From Rhodocyclaceae bacterium (GTDB taxonomy: Bacteria; Pseudomonadota; Gammaproteobacteria; Burkholderiales; Rhodocyclaceae), in contig NKXK01000030.1 in the NCBI GenBank assembly GCA_004379165.1, positions 38,180 through 102,179 on the forward strand: a stretch of 64,000 bases of DNA, read 5' to 3'. Position 1 is the stretch's first letter; the number at the start of each line of letters is the position of its first letter. Shown one piece after another: positions 1-7,262 of the stretch. The notes beneath the pieces are model-generated. The model was not told the origin of the DNA, made no database searches, and was given only the letters and a program-made list of their open reading frames with translations. The position numbers were made by a program, and so were the translations under genes.

Positions 1-1
1 C

Positions 2-142
2 CAATTCTCGCATGTTGGCATCTACCTCGGTGACGAGCGTTTCGTTCACGCGCCATCAGCCAATGGCCGTGTCCGTATAGACCGGCTCAGCGACCGCTAC
101 TACTCCCAGCGTTTCGAGGCGGCACGCACTTTCTTCGACTGA
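2..142 (+). CDS. NlpC/P60 family peptidase, C-terminal fragment
   Basis: Only the last 46 codons lie in the window, open at the left edge and ending in TGA. The peptide contains FSHVGIYLGDERFVHAPS, which is the conserved HVGIY-(L/I)G...FVHAPS segment around the catalytic His of NlpC/P60 cysteine peptidases that cut peptidoglycan stem peptides. The Cys nucleophile and any signal peptide lie outside the window, so subfamily cannot be judged. The reading is clear, but the fragment is short. Confidence 0.75.
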   Translation, partial: QFSHVGIYLGDERFVHAPSANGRVRIDRLSDRYYSQRFEAARTFFD

Positions 143-162
143 GCAGGATGGCTCAGCTGAAC

Positions 163-1020
163 TCAGGCATTGTCTTCGGCCACCTGCGTTACCATCGTCC
201 GGATGGTGTCGAGGTCGTCAGGTGATATTCCCAAGTAATCCAGCGCTCGCTGGAACAGCATTTCGCCGACTTCCAGGTCTGGTTCGCCCTTGATTTCGGC
301 GAACAGATGTTCCGCAACATGCGTTACCGCGATGAACGAATGAGCCCCGCCTGGCAGGCTCCGATCCGGCAGGTCGTAAGCATCCTCTTTGTGATGAAAG
401 CGGATGGTCTGGCCAAGAATCTTCGGCAAGCCCCAGTTGCGGACGAGCAGGGAGCCGACAATCGGGTGCGTACATTGGAAGAGTTCCGCTCCTGCACTAA
501 TCCGCATCTTCTTCTTACGGTCGCAGGTTTCCAGAACCTTGGCGTATTCCGGGAAACGCTTCATCATCAGCGGAATTGCCGCGTCATGGAAGAGCGTGTT
601 GGTGTAGGCAGCATCCGGAGAAATGCCGTATTGCTTGCGGGCGATCATGCTCGACGCAACCGCCATTTGCGTTGTCCGCCGCCAGAATTGCACCAGCCAC
701 GCTGCCGCCAGCCCTGTGATGCTGGCCTTGAGTGCAGCGGCGACAACAACGCAAACAATATTCTTGGTGCCGAGACGATCAACCGCCTTGCGGACGCTGG
801 AAATTTGCGAACCACTGCCGTAAAGCGGTGAATTCGCCAGTTTCAATGCAGTAGCCGACATGCCGGGGTCGCTGGAAATAACGTCGGCCAGATGCTTGAT
901 GTCCAGTTCGTCCTTTTGCGCTTCTTACATCGCATCCGTGACAACGCCGGGGCAGGCCGGAATGCCGACCGACGCCATCACCTTCTGGACGTCGTCGTGA
1001 GAAAGTTCGTGATGTTCGCC
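163..1020 (-). pseudogene. HDOD domain protein, broken by an in-frame stop
   Basis: The intact part (163..861, 232 residues) is an HDOD domain, a signalling fold related to HD phosphohydrolases and often tied to motility or stress control. Reading the same frame upstream gives family-like sequence, GIPACPGVVTDAM, then a TAA at 925..927, then EAQKDELDIKHLADVISSDPGM running straight into the intact part. Coding similarity continues to about 1020 (EHHELSHDDVQKVMASV), where no good start codon is visible before a stop. The stop is most simply a Gln or Arg codon turned into TAA. A shortened protein from the Met at 861 is possible but would lack the first helices. A base-calling error is the main alternative. 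Confidence 0.7.
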
Positions 1021-1095
1021 TTGCCTAGTGATTCTCGCGTCTTTTTAATTTGTGTGACTTGTGGATTTTGCATTTAGCATATCTTTCAGGTGGAA

Positions 1096-1124
1096 TGGAC
1101 GCAAGCCCGGGCTCAGGGTAGAAT
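1096..1124 (+). promoter_or_regulatory. Promoter of tRNA-Arg
   Basis: A sigma70-like pair is visible: TGGACG at 1096..1101, a 17-bp spacer, and TAGAAT at 1119..1124. The predicted start falls just before the tRNA 5' end at 1137. Good -10, moderate -35. Confidence 0.55.
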
Positions 1125-1136
1125 TCATATCCCCGC

Positions 1137-1213
1137 GCGCCCGTAGCTCAGTTGGATAGAGTACAAGCCTCCGAAGCTTGGGGTCGCACGTTCGATTCGT
1201 GTCGGGCGCGCCA
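1137..1213 (+). tRNA. tRNA-Arg (anticodon CCG)
   Basis: A 77-nt cloverleaf with acceptor GCGCCCG (1137..1143) pairing with CGGGCGC (1203..1209), discriminator G and an encoded CCA. The anticodon stem CAAGC/GCTTG encloses the loop CTCCGAA, giving anticodon CCG (codon CGG). The T-arm carries TTCGATT. The gene has its own promoter and terminator. Confidence 0.95.
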
Positions 1214-1221
1214 GAATATCA

Positions 1222-1255
1222 ATGGGTTAGGTGACTTTCACCTAACCCATTTTTG
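1222..1255 (+). terminator. Rho-independent terminator of tRNA-Arg
   Basis: A perfect 13-bp stem (1222..1234 with 1238..1250) with a CTT loop, followed by a T run. It ends the tRNA-Arg transcript and is also the likely landing site of the group II intron remnant that begins a few bases later. Confidence 0.9.
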
Positions 1256-1258
1256 TTG

Positions 1259-1700
1259 GTGCGCCCAGCATGGGCGCACTCCTGCGGGTTTAAGTCCCGC
1301 CGTAAGTTGATCACGACGAACGAAGTGAAGCGCAACTGCGTGAGGGTGACCGAGCGTGGGAAGGAAGCGTGGATCGTAATCTGTGAGCCGATGGACACCT
1401 CGGTCCCCCCTTGTGGGGGAAGAACCGGATAGAAGGCGTTACCGAGCAGGGCGAGCGGGCCAATGACTGCGAAGCTCTTGTGATCAAGGCGAAGTGGCGT
1501 AAATCCGGCGGTTGTGCAGAGAAGGAGTGCGTTCTTACCTGGGGAGATCTCGCCTTGTGCCTGAAAGGGCGACGCTGTGAATCGGAGCGAGAAGTCATAG
1601 ATGGTCGCCCCAGTTTTGCCAAGCCTTCAATTGATGATGAAGAGGAAGGTGGAGATTGCAGCCATAGATTACCGTGTCCGCCCCTCGACCTGCTGAGCAT
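1259..1700 (+). mobile_element. Group II intron remnant (probably class C), maturase missing
   Basis: Just after the terminator T run the sequence starts GTGCGCCCAGCATGGGCGCA, the typical 5' end of a bacterial group II intron. Domain I-like segments follow, such as GGGTTTAAGTCCC near 1288 and GTGAGGGTGACCGAGCGTGG near 1340. Around 1540-1600 there are ACCTGGGGAGATCTCGCC and GAATCGGAGCGAGAAGTC, which I recognise from the region before the intron-encoded reverse transcriptase. No reverse transcriptase frame and no domain V/VI hairpin follow, so splicing and mobility should be lost. Placement right behind a terminator hairpin is the habit of class C introns. The right boundary is approximate. The open frame at 1411..1794 has no protein family I know and is not called. 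Confidence 0.6.
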
Positions 1701-1824
1701 GTGGCACACCGAGATAGAGGGCTGGATGCTTGAGCAGGCTGGCCTTGAGCAGGCGAAAGAAGATGCCAGGCCGGGATTGAAGGCACTTGCTTGATAATCG
1801 AAACGCTACGCTATACACTTAACC

Positions 1825-2103
1825 ATGATTAAGAGTTTCCAACACAAGGGATTGCAGGTCTTTTTCGAGACAGGAAGCAAAGCCGGAATCCAGCCACATC
1901 ATGCCGCTCGTTTATCACGCCAGTTAGTTCGACTTGATGAGGCGAAGGCACCAGAGGATATGAACGCACCAGGTTGGAAGTTGCATGGATTGAGCGGCAA
2001 CCTATCTGGTCATTACTCGGTAACGGTCAACGGTAACTGGCGCATGACCTTTCGATTTGAAAACGGCGATGCTGTGTTGGTTGATTATCAGGATTACCAC
2101 TGA
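1825..2103 (+). CDS. higB: HigB-type toxin (RelE/ParE superfamily mRNA interferase)
   Basis: A 92-residue basic protein of the usual HigB length. It carries the family pattern: a GLQVFFETGS start, then KLHGLSGNLSGHYSVTV, and the C-terminal WRMTFRFENGDAVLVDYQDYH. HigB toxins cut mRNA on the ribosome and are held in check by HigA. The gene sits 11 bp before higA in the toxin-first order typical of HigBA, and the two should be co-transcribed. The pair lies between an intron remnant and a BLUF gene in the tRNA-flanked accessory zone. Confidence 0.88.
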   Translation: MIKSFQHKGLQVFFETGSKAGIQPHHAARLSRQLVRLDEAKAPEDMNAPGWKLHGLSGNLSGHYSVTVNGNWRMTFRFENGDAVLVDYQDYH

Positions 2104-2114
2104 GAGGTATTGAA

Positions 2115-2429
2115 ATGACCCGAATGTTTAACCCGCCGCACCCCGGCGAAACCTTGCGCGAGGATGTCTTACCCGCCCTTGGCATGACCGTAACCGCTGC
2201 TGCCGAACAGCTTGGTGTAACCCGTGCTGCCTTTTCCCGTGTGCTGAATAGTCGTGCTGCCATCTCGCCGGAAATGGCACTGCGTATTGAGGGCTGGCTG
2301 GGTATCGAGAACGGGGGGCGGGCTGACCTGTGGATTGCGCAACAAGCCGCTTATGACTTGTGGCAAGCGCGGGAAGCCGGTGCGCCTGTTGTGCAGAAGG
2401 CATGCATACAGGGTAATACCGTAGCCTGA
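2115..2429 (+). CDS. higA: HigA-type antitoxin (XRE family)
   Basis: A 104-residue protein with a helix-turn-helix of the HigA kind: PHPGETLREDVLPALGMTV, then AAEQLGVTRAAFSRVLNSRA as recognition segment, then ISPEMALRIEGWLG. HigA binds and neutralises HigB and represses the shared promoter. The C-terminal stretch LWIAQQAAYDLWQAR is also typical. The last dozen residues (VVQKACIQGNTVA) look less conserved. The start has a good GAGAGGTATTGAA ribosome site upstream. Confidence 0.9.
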   Translation: MTRMFNPPHPGETLREDVLPALGMTVTAAAEQLGVTRAAFSRVLNSRAAISPEMALRIEGWLGIENGGRADLWIAQQAAYDLWQAREAGAPVVQKACIQGNTVA

Positions 2430-2617
2430 CGGAATCAGGCAGAGGGGGCCTTCTTCAGCACAACCTGGGACGCACTTACACGAAAGGTGTGAGATGGAAT
2501 GTTCATCGACCGTCAAACTGCTCGAAAATTTCTGGAAAAAACCATTGGACCCCGGCGTCCACCCAAAATCCCCCATTGATGGCCATATACCCCCGGTTGC
2601 TTAATCAGCCGCTTTCT

Positions 2618-3049
2618 TTAGACGTTGTTGCCGGAAATTAAGCTTTTCATCAGCGACAAGGCTGACCCGTCTGTTTCGACTGCCTTTGCATTGAACTTAC
2701 CTGACAGCAGATGTGCATGCTCGGGATGCTTTTGTACATCAGCAGCGGTTAGCCGCTTGAAACCCATTGCCCACTCTGCGAACTCCCGACTTTCAATGGC
2801 TTCCTTCATGATTAGGATAATTCCAGAGTGCCTGGGGTCATCGGAAATTTTGGCGTACGTAGCATTAACGCTCGCTTCTTCGCCTTCGAGTACCTGCATG
2901 AAACTGCCGGCAGCGTAGAGCAGCATGCCGGTAATACCGTTTTTCATGTTGTTCCGCACAGACGCGGTAAGAATTTCGTCAAGCTCTACATCACTAAGTG
3001 GCTTAGTGGCAGCGCTGACATACACCAACTGCACCAATCCCATATCCAT
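2618..3049 (-). CDS. BLUF-domain blue-light sensor protein
   Basis: A 143-residue stand-alone BLUF protein that binds FAD and senses blue light. The residues that form the flavin switch are present with correct spacing: Tyr10, Asn34 and Gln52 (24 and 42 residues apart, as in AppA Tyr21/Asn45/Gln63). The segment ITGMLLYAAGSFMQVLEGEE is the family hallmark, and Trp91/Met93 occupy the semi-conserved W-x-M position. There is no output domain, so a partner protein is expected; none is adjacent. The C-terminal 45 residues form the usual helical cap. Confidence 0.9.
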   Translation of the reverse strand: MDMGLVQLVYVSAATKPLSDVELDEILTASVRNNMKNGITGMLLYAAGSFMQVLEGEEASVNATYAKISDDPRHSGIILIMKEAIESREFAEWAMGFKRLTAADVQKHPEHAHLLSGKFNAKAVETDGSALSLMKSLISGNNV

Positions 3050-3243
3050 CAGAATTCCCCAATTTTTTATGCGGATATTCTACAGCTCAGCTTGAGACGA
3101 GCAAACTAAACACGTTGCATCGTGTTTCTTTGCCATAGTCTTCGGGGCGCTATGGGCAGACTCACGTAATGGTTACAGGGCAAAGTACTTGCAAGCCATT
3201 GAAGGAAAGTGGCTACATGGTGGCTACACGAACTGTATGAAGC

Positions 3244-3269
3244 AAAAAGCCCCGTCCGAGGACGAGGCT
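3244..3269 (-). terminator. Terminator of the tRNA-Lys pair
   Basis: On the minus strand a 10-bp stem (AGCCTCGTCC with GGACGGGGCT, one G-U pair) is followed by TTTTT. It lies just downstream of the two minus-strand tRNA-Lys genes. Confidence 0.8.
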
Positions 3270-3285
3270 AAGTGCTTGTTTATTC

Positions 3286-3361
3286 TGGTGGGTCGTGAGT
3301 GATTCGAACACTCGACCTACGGATTAAGAGTCCGCTGCTCTACCAGCTGAGCTAACGACCC
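3286..3361 (-). tRNA. tRNA-Lys (anticodon CTT)
   Basis: A 76-nt cloverleaf on the minus strand with acceptor GGGTCGT/ACGACCC, discriminator A and an encoded CCA. The anticodon arm GCGGA-CTCTTAA-TCCGT gives anticodon CTT (codon AAG). It is the second gene of a two-tRNA transcript. Confidence 0.95.
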
Positions 3362-3376
3362 AGAATCTCTGTTTTC

Positions 3377-3452
3377 TGGTGGGTCGGGCGAGATTCGAAC
3401 TCGCGACCAACGGATTAAAAGTCCGCTGCTCTACCGACTGAGCTACCGACCC
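3377..3452 (-). tRNA. tRNA-Lys (anticodon TTT)
   Basis: A 76-nt cloverleaf on the minus strand with acceptor GGGTCGG/CCGACCC, encoded CCA, and anticodon loop CTTTTAA giving TTT (codons AAA/AAG). It differs from the neighbouring tRNA-Lys(CTT) mostly in the acceptor and T stems and shares its promoter. Confidence 0.95.
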
Positions 3453-3470
3453 GACCTACAGAGAGCGCGC

Positions 3471-3499
3471 ATTATAGGTGGGTCGGGGCGTTGAGTCAA
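3471..3499 (-). promoter_or_regulatory. Promoter of the tRNA-Lys operon
   Basis: On the minus strand TTGACT (3494..3499) and a perfect TATAAT (3471..3476) are separated by 17 bp. A GCGCGC discriminator follows, which is typical of stringently controlled stable-RNA promoters. Confidence 0.8.
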
Positions 3500-3638
3500 C
3501 GAAAACGGAAAATTGTGAAGATATGTTGGCTGGGCTGGCGCCGGGTCGATGAGTCGCTAGAATCCGATCAGGCATTTGGCATCGCGCCGTTGCCTTTCCG
3601 GTCATCGTCGGTTGGCGAGTTATTTGACGAGCTGCATC

Positions 3639-4223
3639 ATGACTGATCAGAATATTTCGCGTTATCAGGACATTATCGTCACCACCGCCACGGATGTGGG
3701 TCTGATGGTGCTGGCGGCGATCGCCTTTTCGGTGCTTGGCCGCTGGCTGATCGTTTTGCGGCCGCTCAAGGTCGGGGATTTGGTCACGGTGGCCGGGCTG
3801 ACCGGGACAGTGACCGAGTTCGGCCTGTTCGCGACGACGATCAACGCGCCGGACAATGTCTCGACGGTGGTTGGCAACAACAAGATCCTTGGCGACTCGA
3901 TCCCGAGCTTCACCCACAACCCCTTCCGTCGCGTCGATCTGAAGTGCCAGTTGTCCGGTGCGGCGGATCACAAGGCGGCGATGCAGCTGCTCCGCGAGAA
4001 AATCGCCACGATCCCGGATGTGCTGGCCGAGCCGAAGGTCGATGTGTAAATTCTGGATTTCACCCTGGTCGGCCCGGTGTTGGCTGTGCGTCCGTACTGC
4101 CACACGGATCACTATGGGCAAATGTATTTCGACTGCAACCGGGTGATTCGCGAGGCTCTCGTCGAAGCGGGCTTCCCGGTGCCGATGACGGCGCAGAACG
4201 TGATCGTCAGCCAGTCGGCCTGA
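3639..4223 (+). pseudogene. MscS-type channel remnant: pore deleted and in-frame stop
   Basis: The frame reads 137 residues from the ATG at 3639 to a TAA at 4047..4049. It then continues in the same frame for 57 more codons with obvious MscS C-terminal sequence (ILDFTLVGPVLAVRPYCHTD ... ALVEAGFPVPMTAQNV) to TGA at 4223. There is also an in-frame deletion: one membrane helix (VGLMVLAAIAFSVLGRWLI) is joined directly to the RPLKVGDLV start of the beta domain. The helices that form the channel pore, with their Gly/Ala pattern, are therefore absent. The product could not make a normal mechanosensitive channel. The deletion is an inference from comparison with E. coli MscS; the stop is seen directly. 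Confidence 0.75.
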
Positions 4224-4226
4224 TGT

Positions 4227-4258
4227 CTGCGGTCGACCTGAAAAAACGCCCAAAAAAG
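4227..4258 (+). repeat. Dispersed repeat (family R33), copy 1
   Basis: Plus-strand CTGCGGTCGACCTG, A run, CGCCCAAAAAAG, right after the stop of the MscS remnant and just before a terminator hairpin. Confidence 0.7.
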
Positions 4259-4295
4259 AAAAACGCCGTTCGCTTGATCGCGAACGGCGTTTTTC
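4259..4295. terminator. Bidirectional terminator
   Basis: An 11-bp perfect stem (ACGCCGTTCGC at 4263..4273 with its complement at 4280..4290) is flanked by an A run on the left and a T run on the right. It can stop transcripts from both the MscS remnant and the convergent minus-strand gene. Confidence 0.88.
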
Positions 4296-4306
4296 TTGGC
4301 GTGTGC

Positions 4307-5302
4307 TTACAGCGTCAGGGCAGCGCGCAGCTTTTCCAGCAGCTTCTGGCCCATGCCTTTGGCGCGAATGACATCTTCCAGTTTGGCATAGGGGCGGGCG
4401 GCAACGATGGCTGCGGCCAGCGGCTTGCTGATGCCCTTGATGGCTGCGAGCTCCTTGGCGCTTGCCTTGTTGACTGAGACGGTATTGGCGGCGCTTGGGG
4501 TCGCCACCGGCTTGGTTTCCTTGACCGTGGCTTTGGCCGGTTTTTCCTTCACCGTATCGTGCGCCGGCGCCGGTGTTGCTGAAGCGCTGACCGATGGGCG
4601 GGCGAGACTACGGTAATCCCGAGTCAGGTAGCCTGCCGGTGTCCATTCGCGCAGCATCAGTGTCAGGTGACCGGTCGCGGGCAGGGGGGCGGCCGGAACG
4701 GTGTATTGGCAGTCCAGCCAGGCGTCTTCGCCAGCGAGTGTCCCCAGGACGAGACTGGCGACCGGGGTGCCACTCCAGGCACCGCCGGTATAGGGCTGGT
4801 CGAGTGCCCACAATTCGAGCGCGAGAGTGCCGCTGATGTTGTCTGCGGGGCGCGGGTTGGCAATGCGGGCGATGTCGAAGCGGATCATGCCGTCATCAAA
4901 GCCGCTGCAGACCGTGCCTTGCAGGCGCGGCTGGATGAAACTGGCGGGTTGCGGGTAGCTGGCACCGTCTTCGATGGCAGGTTCCTCACCCGGCATTTTC
5001 GAGACCAGCAGCATGGAAATGATGTGCGGCCCGGCGCTGGCGGGTGGGCAGGCGGTCGTGCTGCCGCTGATGTTGTGACAACCGCTGCCATTGATCGCCA
5101 GCTGGCCAAGAGGCAGTTCGGCGATTCGGATGCCTTCGTCTGTCCACAGTTGCAGCGCCCACAACTGACCGCAGAGGCGGGATTCGTCACAGAGAATTTC
5201 GGCGTTGAGGTGGGCGAGATCGCCGTCGAAGCAGTAACCGTGAGATTGGCCGAGGCGGGCAACGGGCTGGCTGGCGCGAAGTGAAGCGAGCGAGAGGGTC
5301 AT
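4307..5302 (-). CDS. Protein with C-terminal ComEA-like helix-hairpin-helix domain
   Basis: A 331-residue protein in two parts. Residues 1-235 form a beta-rich region of no family I recognise (many Leu/Trp/Thr, several Cys such as ILCDESRLCG). It is followed by a Pro/Ala/Lys linker (about 235-275, KEKPAKATVKETKPVA). The last 55 residues are a helix-hairpin-helix pair, VNKASAKELAAIKGISKPLA then ARPYAKLEDVIRAKGMGQK, the DNA-binding fold of ComEA/T2SK-like proteins. There is no signal peptide, so it is probably cytoplasmic. It is monocistronic with its own -10 at 5336..5341. A role in DNA handling is only an inference. Confidence 0.7.
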   Translation of the reverse strand: MTLSLASLRASQPVARLGQSHGYCFDGDLAHLNAEILCDESRLCGQLWALQLWTDEGIRIAELPLGQLAINGSGCHNISGSTTACPPASAGPHIISMLLVSKMPGEEPAIEDGASYPQPASFIQPRLQGTVCSGFDDGMIRFDIARIANPRPADNISGTLALELWALDQPYTGGAWSGTPVASLVLGTLAGEDAWLDCQYTVPAAPLPATGHLTLMLREWTPAGYLTRDYRSLARPSVSASATPAPAHDTVKEKPAKATVKETKPVATPSAANTVSVNKASAKELAAIKGISKPLAAAIVAARPYAKLEDVIRAKGMGQKLLEKLRAALTL

Positions 5303-5335
5303 GGTGGCGAAAATTGAGAATGCGAAAGGGCGCGC

Positions 5336-5341
5336 ATTATA
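5336..5341 (-). promoter_or_regulatory. -10 box of the helix-hairpin-helix gene
   Basis: Perfect TATAAT on the minus strand with a GCGCGC discriminator, the same context as the tRNA-Lys promoter. No convincing -35 hexamer at 16-18 bp, so the promoter may need an activator. Confidence 0.45.
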
Positions 5342-5504
5342 GGCAGCCTTTCATGACAAATATACGTTGTTGACGCTCTTTTTTTGAATGCACAAATTTG
5401 GTGCAAGTTGTTGTTTTTACGACAATCGTCAGGTGCTTCGCAGGCCGTGGCTTAGCCGTCATTGCTACCATTTGTCATGCAGGTTTGCACCATCACGGGG
5501 CGTG

Positions 5505-5538
5505 CTGCGGTGAACCCGGTTTTTGGTCAAAAATCAGG
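5505..5538 (+). repeat. Dispersed repeat (family R33), copy 2
   Basis: Plus-strand CTGCGGTGAACCCGG, T run, GGTCAAAAATCAGG, in the gap upstream of the YkgJ-like gene. Confidence 0.75.
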
Positions 5539-5591
5539 ATCTGCGACAATGGGTCATGGCCGATAACGACTTTAGTTCCTCGTCAGTAAGC

Positions 5592-5843
5592 ATGGCGATC
5601 CCACATGCCTGCCGCCCCGGTTGCGGCGCCTGCTGCATTGCGCCGTCGATCTCTTCGTTGAACAAGCCGGCAGGCGTGGTCTGTGTTCATCTCGATGGCC
5701 ATCTGCGCTGCCGGATTTTCGGCCGGCCCGAACGGCCGGAATGTTGCAGCGGCCTGCAGCCGTCGGTCGAAATGTGCGGCGAGAGTCGCGAGCAGGCGCT
5801 GCGCTGGCTGACGGATCTGGAGGCGCTTACGCGTCCGGGATAG
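5592..5843 (+). CDS. YkgJ-family cysteine-cluster protein
   Basis: A small protein (83 residues from the ATG at 5592) with the cysteine-rich signature [15 protein letters not shown], then C-x(8)-C ([11 protein letters not shown]), and CC in RPECC. This is the DUF3279/YkgJ-like type found in many beta- and gammaproteobacteria, thought to bind a metal or Fe-S cluster. An in-frame ATG at 5556 would add 12 residues ([12 protein letters not shown]). The later start places the conserved part at the N terminus, and neither start has a strong ribosome site. It lies 33 bp before uppP. Confidence 0.75.
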   Translation: MAIPHACRPGCGACCIAPSISSLNKPAGVVCVHLDGHLRCRIFGRPERPECCSGLQPSVEMCGESREQALRWLTDLEALTRPG

Positions 5844-5876
5844 TAGAATGCGGCCTCTCTCGTTTGGCTGCATCCC

Positions 5877-6701
5877 ATGGACCCGATCCTGCTTCTCAAG
5901 GCGCTCATACTCGGCATCGTCGAGGGGCTGACCGAATTTCTGCCCATCTCGTCGACCGGCCACCTGATCCTGGCAGGCGATCTGCTCAATTTCAACGATG
6001 ACCGCGGCAAGTTATTTGAGATCGTCATCCAGTCCGGCGCCATTCTTGCTGTCGTCTGGGAATACCGGGAACGCCTGTTGAAGGTTGCGCGGGGCGTTCG
6101 GACTGAGCCCGTGGCCCAGAAATTTGTGCTCAACCTGTTCGTTGCCTTTCTGCCACTGGCCATTCTCGGTCTGGCTTTCGGCAAGGCTATCAAGGCCAAT
6201 CTGTTCAACCCGATTGCCGTGGCGACAACATTTATCGTCGGCGCGCTGGTGATCCTCTGGGCCGAACGCCGTGAGCACCGCATCCGTATCGAGAACGTCG
6301 AAGACATGACGCTTGCCGATGCCCTCAAGCTCGGCATTGCCCAGGCCTTCGCGCTGATTCCCGGAACGTCTCGTTCCGGGGCGACGATTATTGGCGGTCT
6401 GCTCTTCGGATTGTCGCGTAAGGCGGCCACCGAGTTTTCCTTCTTCCTCGCCATCCCGACGCTCGGTGTGGCCACCGTCTATCAGCTCTACAAGGAGCGC
6501 GCCCTGCTCAGCGCCGACGATGTCGGCATGTGGGCAGTGGGTTTTGTCTCAGCCTTCGTGTCCGCCTTCCTCTGTGTTCGCTGGCTGTTACGCTACATTT
6601 CCAGCCACGACTTCACGATCTTCGCGTGGTATCGCATCGTGTTCGGTATCGTTGTGCTGTCGACGGCCCACTTCGGCTGGGTGCAGTGGACCGCACACTG
6701 A
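5877..6701 (+). CDS. uppP: Undecaprenyl-diphosphatase UppP (BacA)
   Basis: A 274-residue integral membrane protein that removes a phosphate from undecaprenyl diphosphate to recycle the peptidoglycan lipid carrier; overproduction gives bacitracin resistance. Both signature motifs are intact: [16 protein letters not shown] at residues 17-32, and [10 protein letters not shown] near residue 161. About eight membrane segments fit the family, and the length is normal (E. coli 273). Its 3' end overlaps the start of yqiA by 16 bp in another frame, so the two are likely translated from one mRNA. Confidence 0.97.
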   Translation: MDPILLLKALILGIVEGLTEFLPISSTGHLILAGDLLNFNDDRGKLFEIVIQSGAILAVVWEYRERLLKVARGVRTEPVAQKFVLNLFVAFLPLAILGLAFGKAIKANLFNPIAVATTFIVGALVILWAERREHRIRIENVEDMTLADALKLGIAQAFALIPGTSRSGATIIGGLLFGLSRKAATEFSFFLAIPTLGVATVYQLYKERALLSADDVGMWAVGFVSAFVSAFLCVRWLLRYISSHDFTIFAWYRIVFGIVVLSTAHFGWVQWTAH

Positions 6702-7255
6702 TCCTTTACCTGCACGGCTTCTGCTCCTCGCCGGCATCGTGGAAGTCGCGGCTGCTGGCGGAAGAGATGGCAAACCTTGGGCTGGCCGAGGCCTTCGTCT
6801 GTCCGCAACTATCGCCGGTACCGGCACAGGCGATGGCGGCAATGTCGCAACTGATTGACGCCCATGATGGCCCGCTGACGCTGGTCGGCTCGTCGCTCGG
6901 TGGCCATTACGCCAACCACCTGGCCGAGAAACATGATCTGCGGGCGGTGCTGATCAACCCGGCTGCGGTCGACCGGATAAATCTGCAAAAATTCGAAGGT
7001 GAGCACGCCAATTTCCATACCGGCGAGCGTTTCACCTTTACGCCTGAGCACTCGGCGCAATTGCGGGCGCAACTCGTGCCGCCGACGCCCTCGCGCTACT
7101 GGTTGCTGTCCGAGGAAGGCGACGAGGTGCTCGACTGGCGCGATGCCCGCGCTTACTACGCTGGCTGCCGCCAAACCATCCTGCATGGTGGCGATCACAG
7201 CTTCACCCAATTTCCGCACTTCATTCCGCAAATACTTGAATTTGCTGGGCTATAA
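6686..7255 (+). CDS. yqiA: YqiA/YcfP-family alpha/beta-hydrolase (esterase)
   Basis: A 189-residue esterase-like protein starting at GTG 6686 ([19 protein letters not shown]). The frame is open further upstream, but family alignment begins here. The nucleophile elbow is GSSLGG (Ser in G-x-S-x-G), the oxyanion segment is YLHGF, and the catalytic His sits in [10 protein letters not shown] near the C terminus. E. coli YqiA hydrolyses short acyl esters. It overlaps uppP and is followed after 7 bp by the exonuclease gene. Confidence 0.88.
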   Translation: MDRTLILYLHGFCSSPASWKSRLLAEEMANLGLAEAFVCPQLSPVPAQAMAAMSQLIDAHDGPLTLVGSSLGGHYANHLAEKHDLRAVLINPAAVDRINLQKFEGEHANFHTGERFTFTPEHSAQLRAQLVPPTPSRYWLLSEEGDEVLDWRDARAYYAGCRQTILHGGDHSFTQFPHFIPQILEFAGL

Positions 7256-7262
7256 TCGCCCG

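Noticed and set aside
1411..1794. 127-codon open frame inside the intron remnant
   Set aside because: No reverse transcriptase or other family similarity; the bases match structured intron RNA.
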